Shown: positions 8,136 to 16,931 of the stretch, in pieces
How the letters are laid out: each line of letters opens with the position of its first letter
Numbering within the stretch: the first letter of the stretch is position 1
Assembly: GCF_010667685.1 (NCBI RefSeq)
Contig: NZ_WHZW01000009.1
Span: 1 to 63,558 of the forward strand
Length of the DNA stretch: 63,558 bases
Direction of reading: 5' to 3'
From: Bifidobacterium aerophilum
Lineage (GTDB): Bacteria > Actinomycetota > Actinomycetes > Actinomycetales > Bifidobacteriaceae
The notes under the pieces: model-generated
Database searches by the model: none
Seen by the model: only the letters and a program-made list of their open reading frames with translations
Told to the model about the DNA's origin: nothing
Translations under genes and position numbers: made by a program

Positions 8136-9443
8136 TCACTTCGTGTAGTCCTTGTCCTTGCTTTCCTTGATCAGGAACAGGGCGACGAGCGCGAGCGCGG
8201 CCATCACGGCCATGTACCAGCCCACGGCCATCACGCCGTGGTTCTCGACGAGCCAGGTAGCCAGCGACGGGGCGAACGCGCCGCCGAAGATCGCGGCGAG
8301 GTTGTAGCTCAGGCCGGCGCCGGAATAGCGCACGTTCGTCGGGAACAGTTCCGGTAGGTACGCGCCGCACGGTCCGAACAGGCCGCCCATGAACACGAAG
8401 CCCACGCACAGGAACAGCATGATCGTCGTCACGTTGTGCTGCAGCAGCGCCGGGGCGAACAGGCTGAACACGAGAGTCGCGGCGGTGAACACGACCAGCG
8501 TGCGCTTGCGGCCGTACTTGTCGGCGGCGAGGCAGCCGACGATGATGAACGCGGCGAAGAAGAACACGGAGACCATCTGCATGCCCAGGTACTGCGGCTG
8601 GGTGAAGTTCAGGCCGGAGACGCCGTAGCTGAGCGACCAGGTGCCGAGGATGTAGAACAGCGTGTAGGTGATGCCCATCGCGACCGTGCCGAGCAGCACT
8701 TCCTTCCAGTACGGCAGCAGGTCGGTCAGCGGGTGCTTCGAGGTGCGCTTCTCGGCCGCGGCCTTCGCGAAGATCGGCGTCTCGGACATGCGGGCACGCA
8801 CGTACAGGCCGATGATGACGAGCACCGCGGAGAACAGGAACGGGATGCGCCAGCCGAACGCGACCATCTGGTCCTTGCTCAGCGAAGTGGTCAGCAGCAG
8901 GTTGATGCCGTACGCGCAGAAGAAGCCGATCGGGGCGCCGAGGTTCGGGAAGGAGCCGTACAGCGCGCGCTTGTCGGCCGGGGCGTTCTCGGTGGCGACC
9001 AGCGCGGCGCCGGACCACTCGCCGGCCAGGCCGATGCCCTGGCAGGCGCGGCACAGGCACAGGATGACGACCGACCATGCGCCGATCTGCTCATAGCCGG
9101 GCAGCACGCCGACGAGGAACGTGGAGATGCCCATCGTCATCAGCGCGACGACGAGGGTCTTCTTGCGGCCGAGCTTGTCGCCGAAGTGGCCGAACAGCAG
9201 CGAGCCGAACGGGCGGGCGAGGAACGAGACCGCGAACGTGACGAACGACATCAGCGTGGCGAGCGCCGGGTTCGACTTGGCGACGGTCGTGAAGAAGACC
9301 AGGCCGAAGTAGCTGGCGGCGGCGATGGAGTAGCAGTAGTTATCGTAGAATTCGATGGCCGTGCCGATCATCGACGCTGCGATGATCTCGGGCACGGAAT
9401 CCTTTTTCGTGGTTTCCTGTGACAGCGACGCGACTGCGGACAT
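8136..9443 (-). CDS. MFS transporter, metabolite:H+ symporter (MHS/ProP-like)
   Basis: 435 aa with about 12 hydrophobic segments. The family pattern is clear: AASMIGTAIEFYDNYCYS in TM1, the loop 2-3 motif GHFGDKLGRKKTL, GEWSGAALVATENAP in TM5, and YLPELFPTNVRYSGAG in the second half. Such proteins import small carboxylates or betaine-like solutes with protons; the substrate cannot be read from sequence. ATG 9443 is chosen because the homologous part begins there and GAGGGGAAAG lies upstream; the frame opens at 9512. The C-terminus DKDYTK is cytoplasmic. It is transcribed away from the purine permease terminator and is probably monocistronic. Confidence 0.88.
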   Translation of the reverse strand: MSAVASLSQETTKKDSVPEIIAASMIGTAIEFYDNYCYSIAAASYFGLVFFTTVAKSNPALATLMSFVTFAVSFLARPFGSLLFGHFGDKLGRKKTLVVALMTMGISTFLVGVLPGYEQIGAWSVVILCLCRACQGIGLAGEWSGAALVATENAPADKRALYGSFPNLGAPIGFFCAYGINLLLTTSLSKDQMVAFGWRIPFLFSAVLVIIGLYVRARMSETPIFAKAAAEKRTSKHPLTDLLPYWKEVLLGTVAMGITYTLFYILGTWSLSYGVSGLNFTQPQYLGMQMVSVFFFAAFIIVGCLAADKYGRKRTLVVFTAATLVFSLFAPALLQHNVTTIMLFLCVGFVFMGGLFGPCGAYLPELFPTNVRYSGAGLSYNLAAIFGGAFAPSLATWLVENHGVMAVGWYMAVMAALALVALFLIKESKDKDYTK

Positions 9444-9652
9444 GATGCGTCTTTCCCCTCTGTATCTCGATTGCGGCCGGCGATGAATGGCAACGGCCAT
9501 GCAGGAACGCACGGGTATGCGACATCCGCATCAGGGGCTTTTGGCCAGCGGTGCCGCACACCGCTGTGCTGGTACATGAGTGTGGCGGAAAACCGTCCGC
9601 GGCGGAAGGGTCTGACCACATAGTGAACGCACGCGGTGGTGTTCGCCCACGC

Positions 9653-9690
9653 AAAAGGTCCCCGCCGGAACGAATCCGACGGGGACCTTC
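9653..9690 (-). terminator. Terminator after the purine permease gene
   Basis: A 14-bp stem with one mismatch (AAGGTCCCCG...CGGGGACCTT) around a 7-nt loop, followed on the minus strand by TTTTG. It lies 27 nt after the permease stop and before the symporter start. Confidence 0.8.
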
Positions 9691-9716
9691 GAGGTTCACG
9701 GAACGCGGTCAGCCGA

Positions 9717-11111
9717 TCACAGCACCGCGTTGAGGATGAAGTCGAGCACGAACAGGATCGCGACGACCCAGATCACCGGGTGCACCTTGTTCGCCTTCTT
9801 CTTGCAGGTCATCACGATGCAGTACATGATGAAGCCGCCGGCGATGCCGTACGAGATCGAGTACGAGAACGCCATGAACACGGCGGCGAAGAACGCCGGG
9901 ATCGCCTCGGTGATGTCGTTCCAGTCGATCTCCTTGAGGGAGGCGGCCATCATGCAGCCGACGATCACGAGCACGCCGGCGGTCGCGGCGGACGGCACGG
10001 CGGAGATGATCGGGGACAGGAACGCGGACAGCGCGAAGCAGATCGCGACGACCACGGAGGTCAGGCCGGTGCGGCCGCCCGCCGCGATGCCCGCGGAGGA
10101 CTCGACGTACGTGGTGGTGTTCGAGGTGCCGCAGATCGCGCCGATCGAGGTGGCGATGGAGTCGGCGAACAGGGCCTTGTCCATCTTCGAGGAGAAGCCG
10201 GAGCCGTTCTCGAGGGCCTTCTCGTCGGCCTCGGAGAAGATGCCGGTGCGGCGGCCGGTGCCGATGAACGTGCCGATCGTGTCGAACGTGTCGGACATGG
10301 AGAACGCGAAGATCGTGACGATCACGAGCGGCAGGCGCGCCACGTCGGAGAACAGGGCCGGGAAGCCGGCGCCGGTGAAGATCACGCCGAAGGTCTGCGG
10401 AAGCTGGGCGAACGTGTCGCCGATGGAGACGGACTGGCCGAAGTTGGTCACGCCGAACGGGATGCCGGCGATCGTGGTGATGGCGATGGCGAGCAGCATG
10501 CCGCCCTTGACCTTGAGCACGGTGAAGACGATCGCGAGCAGCAGGCCGATGAGGAACACCCACAGCACCTTGTTGTCGAACGCGGCGAGACCCGGGGTCG
10601 CGGCGGTGGCGAGACCCTTGCCGGCGGTCTTCGCGTCCTTCGGGGTGAAGGTGATCAGGCCGACGTTGAGCATGCCGACGTACGCGACGAACAGGCCGAT
10701 GCCGCCGCCGATCGCGTGCTGCAGCGTCTCCGGGATCGCCTGGATGATCATCTTGCGGATCTTGGTGACGGTGATGATGATGTTGATCAGGCCGCACAGG
10801 AACACCATGCACAGCGTCTCCTGCCAGGTGAAGCCCAGACCGAAGCAGACAGTGTAGGTGAAGAACGCGTTCAGGCCCATGCCGGCGGCCTGCGCGTACG
10901 GCACGTTGGCGAACAGGCCCATGACGAGCGTGCCGATGATGGCCGCGATGATCGTGGCGAGGAACACGCCGCCCCACGGCATGCCCGTCTGGCTCAGGAT
11001 CTGCGGGTTGACGACGATGATGTAGCTCATCGCGAAGAACGTGGTCAGGCCGGCCATGACCTCGGTGGACACGGTGGTGCCGTTCTCCTTCAAATGGAAG
11101 AACTTCTCCAT
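9717..11111 (-). CDS. NCS2/AzgA-type purine permease
   Basis: 464 aa with multiple membrane segments. The N-terminus MEKFFHLKENGTTVSTEVMAGLTTFFAMSYIIVVNP is typical of the AzgA/PbuG branch (adenine, guanine, hypoxanthine) rather than xanthine/uracil carriers. Other signatures are AQAAGMGLNAFFTYTV and the SDTFDTIGTFIGTGRRTG segment. It imports nucleobases with protons for salvage. AGGAAG precedes ATG 11111. The closest assignment is a guanine/hypoxanthine permease; exact specificity is inferred. An inverted repeat lies in its upstream region (11235-11300). Confidence 0.9.
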   Translation of the reverse strand: MEKFFHLKENGTTVSTEVMAGLTTFFAMSYIIVVNPQILSQTGMPWGGVFLATIIAAIIGTLVMGLFANVPYAQAAGMGLNAFFTYTVCFGLGFTWQETLCMVFLCGLINIIITVTKIRKMIIQAIPETLQHAIGGGIGLFVAYVGMLNVGLITFTPKDAKTAGKGLATAATPGLAAFDNKVLWVFLIGLLLAIVFTVLKVKGGMLLAIAITTIAGIPFGVTNFGQSVSIGDTFAQLPQTFGVIFTGAGFPALFSDVARLPLVIVTIFAFSMSDTFDTIGTFIGTGRRTGIFSEADEKALENGSGFSSKMDKALFADSIATSIGAICGTSNTTTYVESSAGIAAGGRTGLTSVVVAICFALSAFLSPIISAVPSAATAGVLVIVGCMMAASLKEIDWNDITEAIPAFFAAVFMAFSYSISYGIAGGFIMYCIVMTCKKKANKVHPVIWVVAILFVLDFILNAVL

Positions 11112-11234
11112 ATATCTCTGCTTCCTTTTCGTGGGTTGTTAGGGACCGATCACGCCTTTTCCACGCGCGCATGCATGGGTGCCGTCGGCCGATCCCGGCG
11201 AGAATCGCGACTCGCCTGCGTCCGTTTTGTCGAA

Positions 11235-11300
11235 CGCGCCCACGATAGCACCGCCGTAAGTCATGGAGGTTTCGTGAACGCGTCCCGCATCGTGGGCGCG
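11235..11300. repeat. 12-bp inverted repeat upstream of the purine permease
   Basis: CGCGCCCACGAT (11235-11246) and its exact complement (11289-11300) flank 42 bp. It lies 124-189 bp before the permease start in a 305-bp gap that holds no gene. It could be an operator pair or a leader stem; no known purine riboswitch core is recognisable. Confidence 0.6.
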
Positions 11301-11326
11301 GGGACACGGAACGTCAACCGGCTCGG

Positions 11327-11365
11327 TTATCCACAATCGGCGGCAACGGCCCGAAGTTATCCACA
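11327..11365 (+). promoter_or_regulatory. Two perfect DnaA boxes 30 bp apart
   Basis: TTATCCACA occurs at 11327-11335 and 11357-11365, same strand, exactly 30 bp apart. They lie 52-90 bp before the start codon of the DUF559-like gene, just upstream of its presumed promoter (TACTGT at 11405-11410). Confidence 0.7.
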
Positions 11366-11416
11366 TTCCCCATCGTGCCGGTTTCTTTCCGCGATCGGAT
11401 CCGGTACTGTCGGCGC

Positions 11417-12331
11417 ATGGACCAGACCGTCACCCTCACCCAGTCCCTCGCCGACCGCAAAGCCGAAGTCACACGGCAATGCGCCGATGAGGCACGTCGA
11501 CTGCGCCGCAGGATGCTGTTCGGCATGACCACCTCATTGGCGCTGCAATCCATTCCGGAACCGCGACGCTGCGATCTGGATACGACCATGCTGCACACCG
11601 TGTCCAGCACCTCGGCCAGACGGGTGAGAGCCGTAGCCAGCAATTCACAGCCGCATATCTGGAAATACGTGAACGACAACGTGTGCATACGCATCGCGCC
11701 GGATGTGTACGCGCTCAGTCCTCCGCATACATGGGCGCAGCTTTCCGATCACATACCGCTCGAGGATCTCGTCATGCTCGGAGACGCGATACTGGAACGG
11801 CAACGTGCCAGCGATGCGTCAAGCCTGTACGGATTTCTCGACGGCATGACATATTTCAGGGGAAAACAGCATTGCCGCCGGGCACTGCCGCTGCTCAGTC
11901 CGCGAGTAATGTCGCCCATGGAAACCCGAGCCCGGCTGGCCGCCGTCCTTCACGGGATCCCCGCACCGGAAACCGGCTACGCCGTGCCTAACGCACGGTT
12001 CGCATCCGGAGTCGGCATGACGCTGGACATGGCTTGGGCGCGGTTCCGCGTTGCGGTCGAGTACGACGGCGACCAGCATCGGACCGACAAGGATCAATGG
12101 CGTCGAGACCGGGAGAAACGAGAATGGTTGCAGAGTCATGGATGGGTGGTCATGTCCATCACGGCATCGAGTCTTGCCGACGACATGTCCCGCGCCGAGT
12201 TCGCCTTCCGCCTCGCGCGACATCTGACCGCTCGCGGAGCCACGTTCACGTTCACCGTACAAGCGATGACGCTTGAAGAGGCCTCGAAAAGATTGTCTCG
12301 AAATGCAAATCGTCGCGATTTTTCACGATGA
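11417..12331 (+). CDS. DUF559/Vsr-like endonuclease-domain protein
   Basis: 304 aa. The N-terminal half resembles AbiEi-type or regulator-like proteins of actinobacteria (winged-helix-like VCIRIAPDVYALSPPHTWAQLSD). The C-terminal ~110 residues (MTLDMAWARFRVAVEYDGDQHRTDKDQWRRDREKREWLQSHGWVVMSI) are a DUF559/Vsr-like PD-(D/E)xK fold with the usual EYDGDQH core. Such proteins are widespread and uncharacterised; nuclease activity is possible but unproven. No ribosome-binding site is visible; TACTGT ends 6 nt before ATG 11417, suggesting a leaderless transcript. Two DnaA boxes sit just upstream. An ORF overlapping its stop by ATGA (12328-12585) is not convincing. Confidence 0.75.
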   Translation: MDQTVTLTQSLADRKAEVTRQCADEARRLRRRMLFGMTTSLALQSIPEPRRCDLDTTMLHTVSSTSARRVRAVASNSQPHIWKYVNDNVCIRIAPDVYALSPPHTWAQLSDHIPLEDLVMLGDAILERQRASDASSLYGFLDGMTYFRGKQHCRRALPLLSPRVMSPMETRARLAAVLHGIPAPETGYAVPNARFASGVGMTLDMAWARFRVAVEYDGDQHRTDKDQWRRDREKREWLQSHGWVVMSITASSLADDMSRAEFAFRLARHLTARGATFTFTVQAMTLEEASKRLSRNANRRDFSR

Positions 12332-12541
12332 AGACAGACGCTGATATTGGCGACATCACAAAACGTTGCAATATCAAGCTTTTCGATGCACACGCATTGT
12401 CTCCACATGCGCAAATAGCCGGTATCGAGGGAGTGAAGACAAATAATGTGTCTGCAAATCACGATATGGGGAGAAAACAGAATTGGAGACAAATCGTCAG
12501 TGCGGAGCCGGCGGCCGGCGCCCGCCCCGGCCTCACAAACG

Positions 12542-12572
12542 CGGAAAGCCCCGCGCGAAGCGAGGCTTTCCG
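12542..12572. terminator. Hairpin between convergent genes
   Basis: CGGAAAGCC...GGCTTTCCG pairs around a GC-rich centre with one mismatch, between the plus-strand DUF559-like gene and the minus-strand pstB end. There is no strong T-run, so it may be a weak bidirectional terminator. The rest of 12332-12541 is AT-richer than its surroundings and shows no convincing gene. Confidence 0.5.
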
Positions 12573-12605
12573 AGAAGCAGCGTGACGGCATAGCCCGTCG
12601 CGCGA

Positions 12606-13385
12606 TCAGCCGAAGCGGCCGGAGACGTAGCGCTCGGCCTCTTCATTCTGCGGGTTGTTGAACATGGTCGTGGTGTCCGCGAAATACTCGAGGTGACCCG
12701 GCTGGCCAACGGCCTTCAGGTTGAAGAACGCTGTGTAGTCGGCGATACGCGCGGCCTGCTGCATGTTGTGGGTGACGATCACGATCGTGTAGTCGCCCTT
12801 GAGTTCCTGGATCAGGTCCTCGACGGCGAGGGTCGAGATCGGGTCAAGAGCGGAGCACGGCTCGTCCATCAGCAGCACCTGCGGGTGCACGGCGACGGCG
12901 CGTGCGATGCACAGGCGCTGCTGCTGGCCGCCGGACAGGCCGATGCCCGGGTTGTCGAGACGGTCCTTGACCTCGTTCCAGAGGTTCGCGCCGCGCAGCG
13001 CCCACTCGACCAGGTCGTCCGCGTCGGACTTCGAGATCTTGCGGTTGTTCAGGCGCACGCCGGCGAGCACGTTCTCGCGAATCGACATCGTCGGGAACGG
13101 GTTCGGACGCTGGAACACCATGCCGACGTCGCGGCGCACGGACACCGGGTCCACGTCCTTGTCGTACAGGTTCTTGCCTTCGAGCAGCACCTCGCCCTTG
13201 ACGTGGGCGCCGGGGATGATCTCGTGCATGCGGTCGAGGGTGCGCAGCACGGTCGACTTGCCGCAGCCGGACGGTCCGATGAACGCGGTCACCTTGTTCG
13301 GCTCGATGTTGATGTTCACGTCTTCCACGGCGAGGAAGTTGCCGTAGTAGATGTTCAGATGGTTGACATCAATGCGTTGTCCCAT
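12606..13385 (-). CDS. pstB: Phosphate ABC transporter ATP-binding protein
   Basis: 259 aa, the usual PstB length. Walker [10 protein letters not shown], signature LSGGQQQR, Walker [14 protein letters not shown] and the switch histidine in [21 protein letters not shown] are all intact. It powers PstA/PstC import of inorganic phosphate captured by PstS. AAGGAA precedes ATG 13385, which lies 32 nt after the pstA stop. Last gene of the pst operon. Confidence 0.97.
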   Translation of the reverse strand: MGQRIDVNHLNIYYGNFLAVEDVNINIEPNKVTAFIGPSGCGKSTVLRTLDRMHEIIPGAHVKGEVLLEGKNLYDKDVDPVSVRRDVGMVFQRPNPFPTMSIRENVLAGVRLNNRKISKSDADDLVEWALRGANLWNEVKDRLDNPGIGLSGGQQQRLCIARAVAVHPQVLLMDEPCSALDPISTLAVEDLIQELKGDYTIVIVTHNMQQAARIADYTAFFNLKAVGQPGHLEYFADTTTMFNNPQNEEAERYVSGRFG

Positions 13386-13417
13386 GTGAATTCCTTATTT
13401 GTTATTTACCGAGGTTA

Positions 13418-14419
13418 TCAGCGTTCGGACTTGACGGCGAAGACCTTCGCCACGAGTCGGCCGATGCCGTTGAGGATGAGGACGATCAGGATCAGCACGA
13501 GCGCCGCGGCCCACGAACGTTCCATCGGGATCGTGGCGACGCACTCGGGGCCTGCGCTCGGGGCGCAGTTCGCGTACAGCGTGGAGTATTCCTGATACAC
13601 GTACACCGGCAGGGTGGCCATCTTGCCGTCGAACAGGTTGAAGTTCGTCGACACGATGAAACCGGCGGTCATGATCAGCGGCGCGGTCTCGCCGATCACT
13701 CGCGCGATGGCGAGGATGCAGCCGGAGACGATGCCCGGCAGGGCGGTGCGCAGCACGATCTTGGTGATCGTGCGCTGCTTGGTGACGCCGAGCGCGTACG
13801 AGGCCTCGCGCAGATCGCCGGGGACGATCTTGAGCATTTCCTCGCTGGACTTGACGACGGTCGGCAGCATCAGCAGCGACAGTGCGACGGAACCGGCGAA
13901 GCCGTTGACCGAACCGGGGCCGATGAGGATCGTGAACATCGAGAACGCGAACAGGCCGGCGACGATGGACGGGATGCCGCTCATGACGTCGACGAGCAGC
14001 GTGATGGTCTGCGCGAGCTTGCCGCCGTGCGCGTATTCGACGAGGTACACGGCGCACATCAGGCCGATCGGGATCGAGATGATCATGGCGCCGCCGGTGA
14101 TCTCGAGCGTGCCGATGATCGCGTGGAAGACGCCGCCGTAGCCGCCGGACGGGGTCGGGTTGCCGCCGACCACGCCGGTCATGTTGTAGCTCAGGAAGTT
14201 GAGGTTCAGTCGCTTGACACCGTTGGCGATGGTCGTCCACAGCACGGAGACCAGCGGGATGCAGGCGACGACGAACGCGAGCGAGATGAGCACGCGCATC
14301 GCCATGTCCTTGCGCTTGCGGGACGCGACGAACGAACGGGACGGCTTGAACTTGTCGAAGTCGATGACGGGAGCGCCGGCGAGCGACGCCTTGGGATCCT
14401 GGGTGAGATCAGCCATCAT
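13418..14419 (-). CDS. pstA: Phosphate ABC transporter permease PstA
   Basis: 333 aa, six membrane segments after a ~35-residue cytoplasmic N-terminus. The EAA-like coupling loop (LREASYALGVTKQRTITKIVLRTALPG) contacts PstB. ATG 14419 overlaps the pstC stop by 4 nt, giving translational coupling; a second Met follows directly. It pairs with PstC to form the phosphate channel. Confidence 0.96.
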   Translation of the reverse strand: MMADLTQDPKASLAGAPVIDFDKFKPSRSFVASRKRKDMAMRVLISLAFVVACIPLVSVLWTTIANGVKRLNLNFLSYNMTGVVGGNPTPSGGYGGVFHAIIGTLEITGGAMIISIPIGLMCAVYLVEYAHGGKLAQTITLLVDVMSGIPSIVAGLFAFSMFTILIGPGSVNGFAGSVALSLLMLPTVVKSSEEMLKIVPGDLREASYALGVTKQRTITKIVLRTALPGIVSGCILAIARVIGETAPLIMTAGFIVSTNFNLFDGKMATLPVYVYQEYSTLYANCAPSAGPECVATIPMERSWAAALVLILIVLILNGIGRLVAKVFAVKSER

Positions 14420-15375
14420 GCCACCTTCTTTTCCGTGATGCGACGCGCGACGTAGTTCACCACGAACGTGATGAGGAACAGCACCAGACCGGTGCCGATC
14501 AGCACGGACACGCCGAGGTCGTTAGCTTCGGGGTACTGCGCGGCGATGTTCGCGGCGATCGTCTGGTTCTGCGAGGCCTGCAGCAGCTTGAACGAGTAGG
14601 TCAGGCCCGGAGACAGGATCATCAACACGGCCATCGTCTCGCCGAGTGCACGGCCGAGGCCCAGCATGGAGGCGGACACGACGCCGGACTTGCCGAACGG
14701 GATCACGGCCAGCTTGATCATCTCCCACTTGGTCGCGCCGAGCGCAAGCGCCGCCTCCTCCTGCAGACGCGGAGTCTGCAGGAAGATGTCACGCGACAGC
14801 GAGGTGATGATCGGCAGGATCATGACGGCGAGCACCACGGCCACGGTCGCGACGGTACGCGACGGGTTGGCCGCGGGACCGTTGAACAACGGGATCCAGC
14901 CGAGGTAGGTGGCCACCCAGTTCCAGAACGGGTAGATGGCCGGCACGAGGATCAGACCGCCCCACAGACCGTAGATAACGGACGGGATGGCGGCGAGCAG
15001 GTCGACCACGTAGCTCAGCGCGGTGGCGAGCTTCTTCGGGGCGTAGTGCGAGATGAACAGCGCGATGCCGATGGACGCGAAGAACGAGATCAGCAGCGAC
15101 AGCGCAGAGACGAGCACGGTGCCGAACAGCAGCGGTCCGACGTAAGCCCAGAAGTTCGTGGCCTTGCCGCCGGTGAAGTCGGAAATGGTCTTGCTGTTCG
15201 CCGCCTGGTCACCACCGATGAGCGGCCATGCGCGGAACAGCAGGAAGAGGAACACGGCGGCGAGTACCACGAGGATCAGGATGCCGCAGGCGTACGCGAT
15301 CCAGCGGAACACCTTGTCCGCGGTTTTGCCGCTCGCGGCCGGCATCGTGACCGCCGTTTTGTCTTGCGAACTCAC
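14416..15375 (-). CDS. pstC: Phosphate ABC transporter permease PstC
   Basis: 319 aa, membrane permease with the coupling loop RLQEEAALALGATKWEMIKLAVIPFGKSG. The start is GTG 15375 with AAGGAGAACCT directly upstream. A 14-bp-stem hairpin lies between the pstS stop and this start and could lower expression relative to pstS. Partner of PstA. Confidence 0.96.
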   Translation of the reverse strand: MSSQDKTAVTMPAASGKTADKVFRWIAYACGILILVVLAAVFLFLLFRAWPLIGGDQAANSKTISDFTGGKATNFWAYVGPLLFGTVLVSALSLLISFFASIGIALFISHYAPKKLATALSYVVDLLAAIPSVIYGLWGGLILVPAIYPFWNWVATYLGWIPLFNGPAANPSRTVATVAVVLAVMILPIITSLSRDIFLQTPRLQEEAALALGATKWEMIKLAVIPFGKSGVVSASMLGLGRALGETMAVLMILSPGLTYSFKLLQASQNQTIAANIAAQYPEANDLGVSVLIGTGLVLFLITFVVNYVARRITEKKVA

Positions 15376-15431
15376 AGGTTCTCCTTATTGTCTGTGCGAT
15401 GAACGAGCGAACCGTATTCGGAACCTGACCG

Positions 15432-15472
15432 CCTGTAGGCCGCAGCCGCGTGATGCGACTGCGGCCTACAGG
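15432..15472 (-). promoter_or_regulatory. Strong hairpin between pstS and pstC
   Basis: Arms CCTGTAGGCCGCAG (15432-15445) and its exact complement (15459-15472) enclose a 13-nt loop; there is no T-run. It lies inside the operon, so it more likely stabilises the pstS mRNA or partly terminates than ends transcription. This would give more binding protein than permease. Confidence 0.75.
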
Positions 15473-15504
15473 ATTTCACTTCAGTCAGCGTCCGGATGAC
15501 CGGT

Positions 15505-16647
15505 TCACTTGGTCTTGATGGCCTCGATGGAAGCGGCGTCCTTCTGGGCGATCGCGTCCGGCAGCGGGGCGGAGCCGGCGGCCGCGGCGGCGGCCTTCTG
15601 GCCTTCGGAGCTGGTGACGTAGGTCAGCCAGGACTTGGCGAACTCGGCGGTCTTGGTGTCCTTGTACTCCGGGCAGGCGATCATGTAGGAAACCAGCAGG
15701 ATCGGGTAGACGCCTTCGCCGGTGGCGGCGTGGTTGATCTTGACGACCACGCGGTTGTCGCCCTTGACGGAGGAGTCGATCTCGGAAGCGTCGACGACCT
15801 TGGTCGCGCCTTCGGCGGAGATCTCGTTGTAGGTGTCGCCGACCTTGACGGCCACGGTGCCGAGGTCGCCGACGGCGGAGAAGTCAGCGTAGCCGATGGT
15901 GCCGTCGGCCTGCTTGACGGTGCTCACGACGCCCGAGGTGCCCTTGGCGCCCTGGCCGACGGAGTTCGGCCAGTTCTCGGACAGGTCGTAGGACCATGCG
16001 TCGGCGGCCTGATCCTTGAAGTAGCTCACGAAGTTCTGCGTGGTGCCGGACTTGTCGGAACGGTGCACGACGGTGATCGCGAGGTCGGGCAGTTCGAGGT
16101 CCTTGTTCTGGTCGGCGATGGCCGGGTCGTTCCACTTGGTGATCTTGCCGTCGAAGATCTTGGCGATGGTGGCGGCGTCCATCTTGATGTGCTTGCCCGC
16201 GTCGGAGACGCCCTTGAGGTTGAAGATCACGGCGATCGGGGAGATGTAGACCGGGATGTCGAAGGCGGTGCCGGAGGCGCACACGGACTTGGAGTCGTCC
16301 ACATCCTCGTCGGCAAGGGCCTTGTCGGAGCCGGCCCACGCGGTGGCGCCGGTCAGGAAGGTCTTGACGCCGGAGCCGGAGCCGGACGGATCGTACGCGA
16401 TCTTGGCGTCCGGGTTGGTGGCCTGGAAGCCGGCGACCCAAGCGTCGACCGCGGACTTCTGCGAGGAGGCGCCGGCACCGTTGAAGTTGCCGGAGATCGG
16501 CTCGGACTTGGCGGTGGTGTCGGAAGAGTTGTTGTTGGAAGAACCATTATCGGTGGAGGCGGTGTTGTCGCCGCAGGCCGCGAGGGAGGCCAGCATCGCG
16601 AGGCCGGAAATGGCCGCGATGGAACGGAAAAGAACATTCTTACGCAT
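15505..16647 (-). CDS. pstS: Phosphate-binding lipoprotein PstS
   Basis: 380 aa. The lipoprotein signal peptide ends in a lipobox (AMLASLAACG, Cys near 25), followed by a Ser/Asn/Thr linker and the periplasmic-binding fold. Phosphate-binding signatures are GAGASSQKSAVDAW, YDPSGSGSGVKTF and VHRSDKSGTTQNF. It captures phosphate at the cell surface. A PHO box and promoter lie 50-100 nt upstream (16694-16747). First gene of pstSCAB, following the senX3-regX3 pair. Confidence 0.97.
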   Translation of the reverse strand: MRKNVLFRSIAAISGLAMLASLAACGDNTASTDNGSSNNNSSDTTAKSEPISGNFNGAGASSQKSAVDAWVAGFQATNPDAKIAYDPSGSGSGVKTFLTGATAWAGSDKALADEDVDDSKSVCASGTAFDIPVYISPIAVIFNLKGVSDAGKHIKMDAATIAKIFDGKITKWNDPAIADQNKDLELPDLAITVVHRSDKSGTTQNFVSYFKDQAADAWSYDLSENWPNSVGQGAKGTSGVVSTVKQADGTIGYADFSAVGDLGTVAVKVGDTYNEISAEGATKVVDASEIDSSVKGDNRVVVKINHAATGEGVYPILLVSYMIACPEYKDTKTAEFAKSWLTYVTSSEGQKAAAAAAGSAPLPDAIAQKDAASIEAIKTK

Positions 16648-16693
16648 GTCTGTTTCTCTCTATTCTGTCAATATTTCCTTTTGACAGTTCAAG

Positions 16694-16747
16694 ATTATGG
16701 GAGGTTTGGCGGCCGGTCCGCCAAAATCGGTGAACGTAAGATGAACA
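16694..16747 (-). promoter_or_regulatory. PHO box and promoter of pstS
   Basis: On the minus strand two direct repeats, GTTCATC and GTTCACC, start 11 nt apart (16746-16729), matching the repeated GTTCA pattern bound by actinobacterial PhoP/RegX3. A -10-like CATAAT lies at 16699-16694. Between them is a palindrome, TTTGGCGG-N5-CCGCCAAA (16705-16725), overlapping the presumed -35 region. Confidence 0.75.
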
Positions 16748-16770
16748 GTTGCCAATCAATACGACTACGC

Positions 16771-16800
16771 CCCGGCTACGTCGTTTTTGACATAGCCGGG
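16771..16800. repeat. 12-bp-stem palindrome between regX3 and pstS
   Basis: CCCGGCTACGTC (16771-16782) pairs with GACATAGCCGGG (16789-16800) with one mismatch around GTTTTT. It lacks a T-tract on the minus strand. It may separate regX3 transcription from the pstS promoter. Confidence 0.65.
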
Positions 16801-16809
16801 ACGTACGCA

Positions 16810-16931
16810 CACGCGCTGAGTACTGCGTGACGCGAAGCGTCACTCCGTGGATGAACAGTCCAGTGGACTGTTCATAGCCGTGCGCACCAGCGCACGCGCT
16901 GAGTACTGCGTGACGCGAAGCGTCACTCCGT
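16810..16931. repeat. 39-bp direct repeat flanking a 21-bp palindrome, at the 3' end of regX3
   Basis: Positions 16810-16848 and 16893-16931 are identical over 39 bp, offset 83. Each includes the small hairpin TGACGC-GAA-GCGTCA. The second copy covers the regX3 stop codon. Between them (16853-16873) is a palindrome with arms GAACAGTCCA and TGGACTGTTC around one base, which recurs reversed at 23009-23029. Confidence 0.85.

Noticed and set aside
11327..11365. Replication origin
   Set aside because: Only two DnaA boxes, no AT-rich unwinding region and no dnaA, dnaN, recF or gyrase genes nearby.
9636..11528. 630-aa and similar long frames antisense to the purine permease
   Set aside because: Arg/Asp/His-rich low-complexity shadow; the opposite strand encodes a clear NCS2 permease.
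12328..12585. 85-aa ORF overlapping the DUF559 gene's stop (ATGA)
   Set aside because: Runs through a hairpin, has no recognisable features and its 3' half follows repeat-like GC sequence; coupling geometry alone is not enough.
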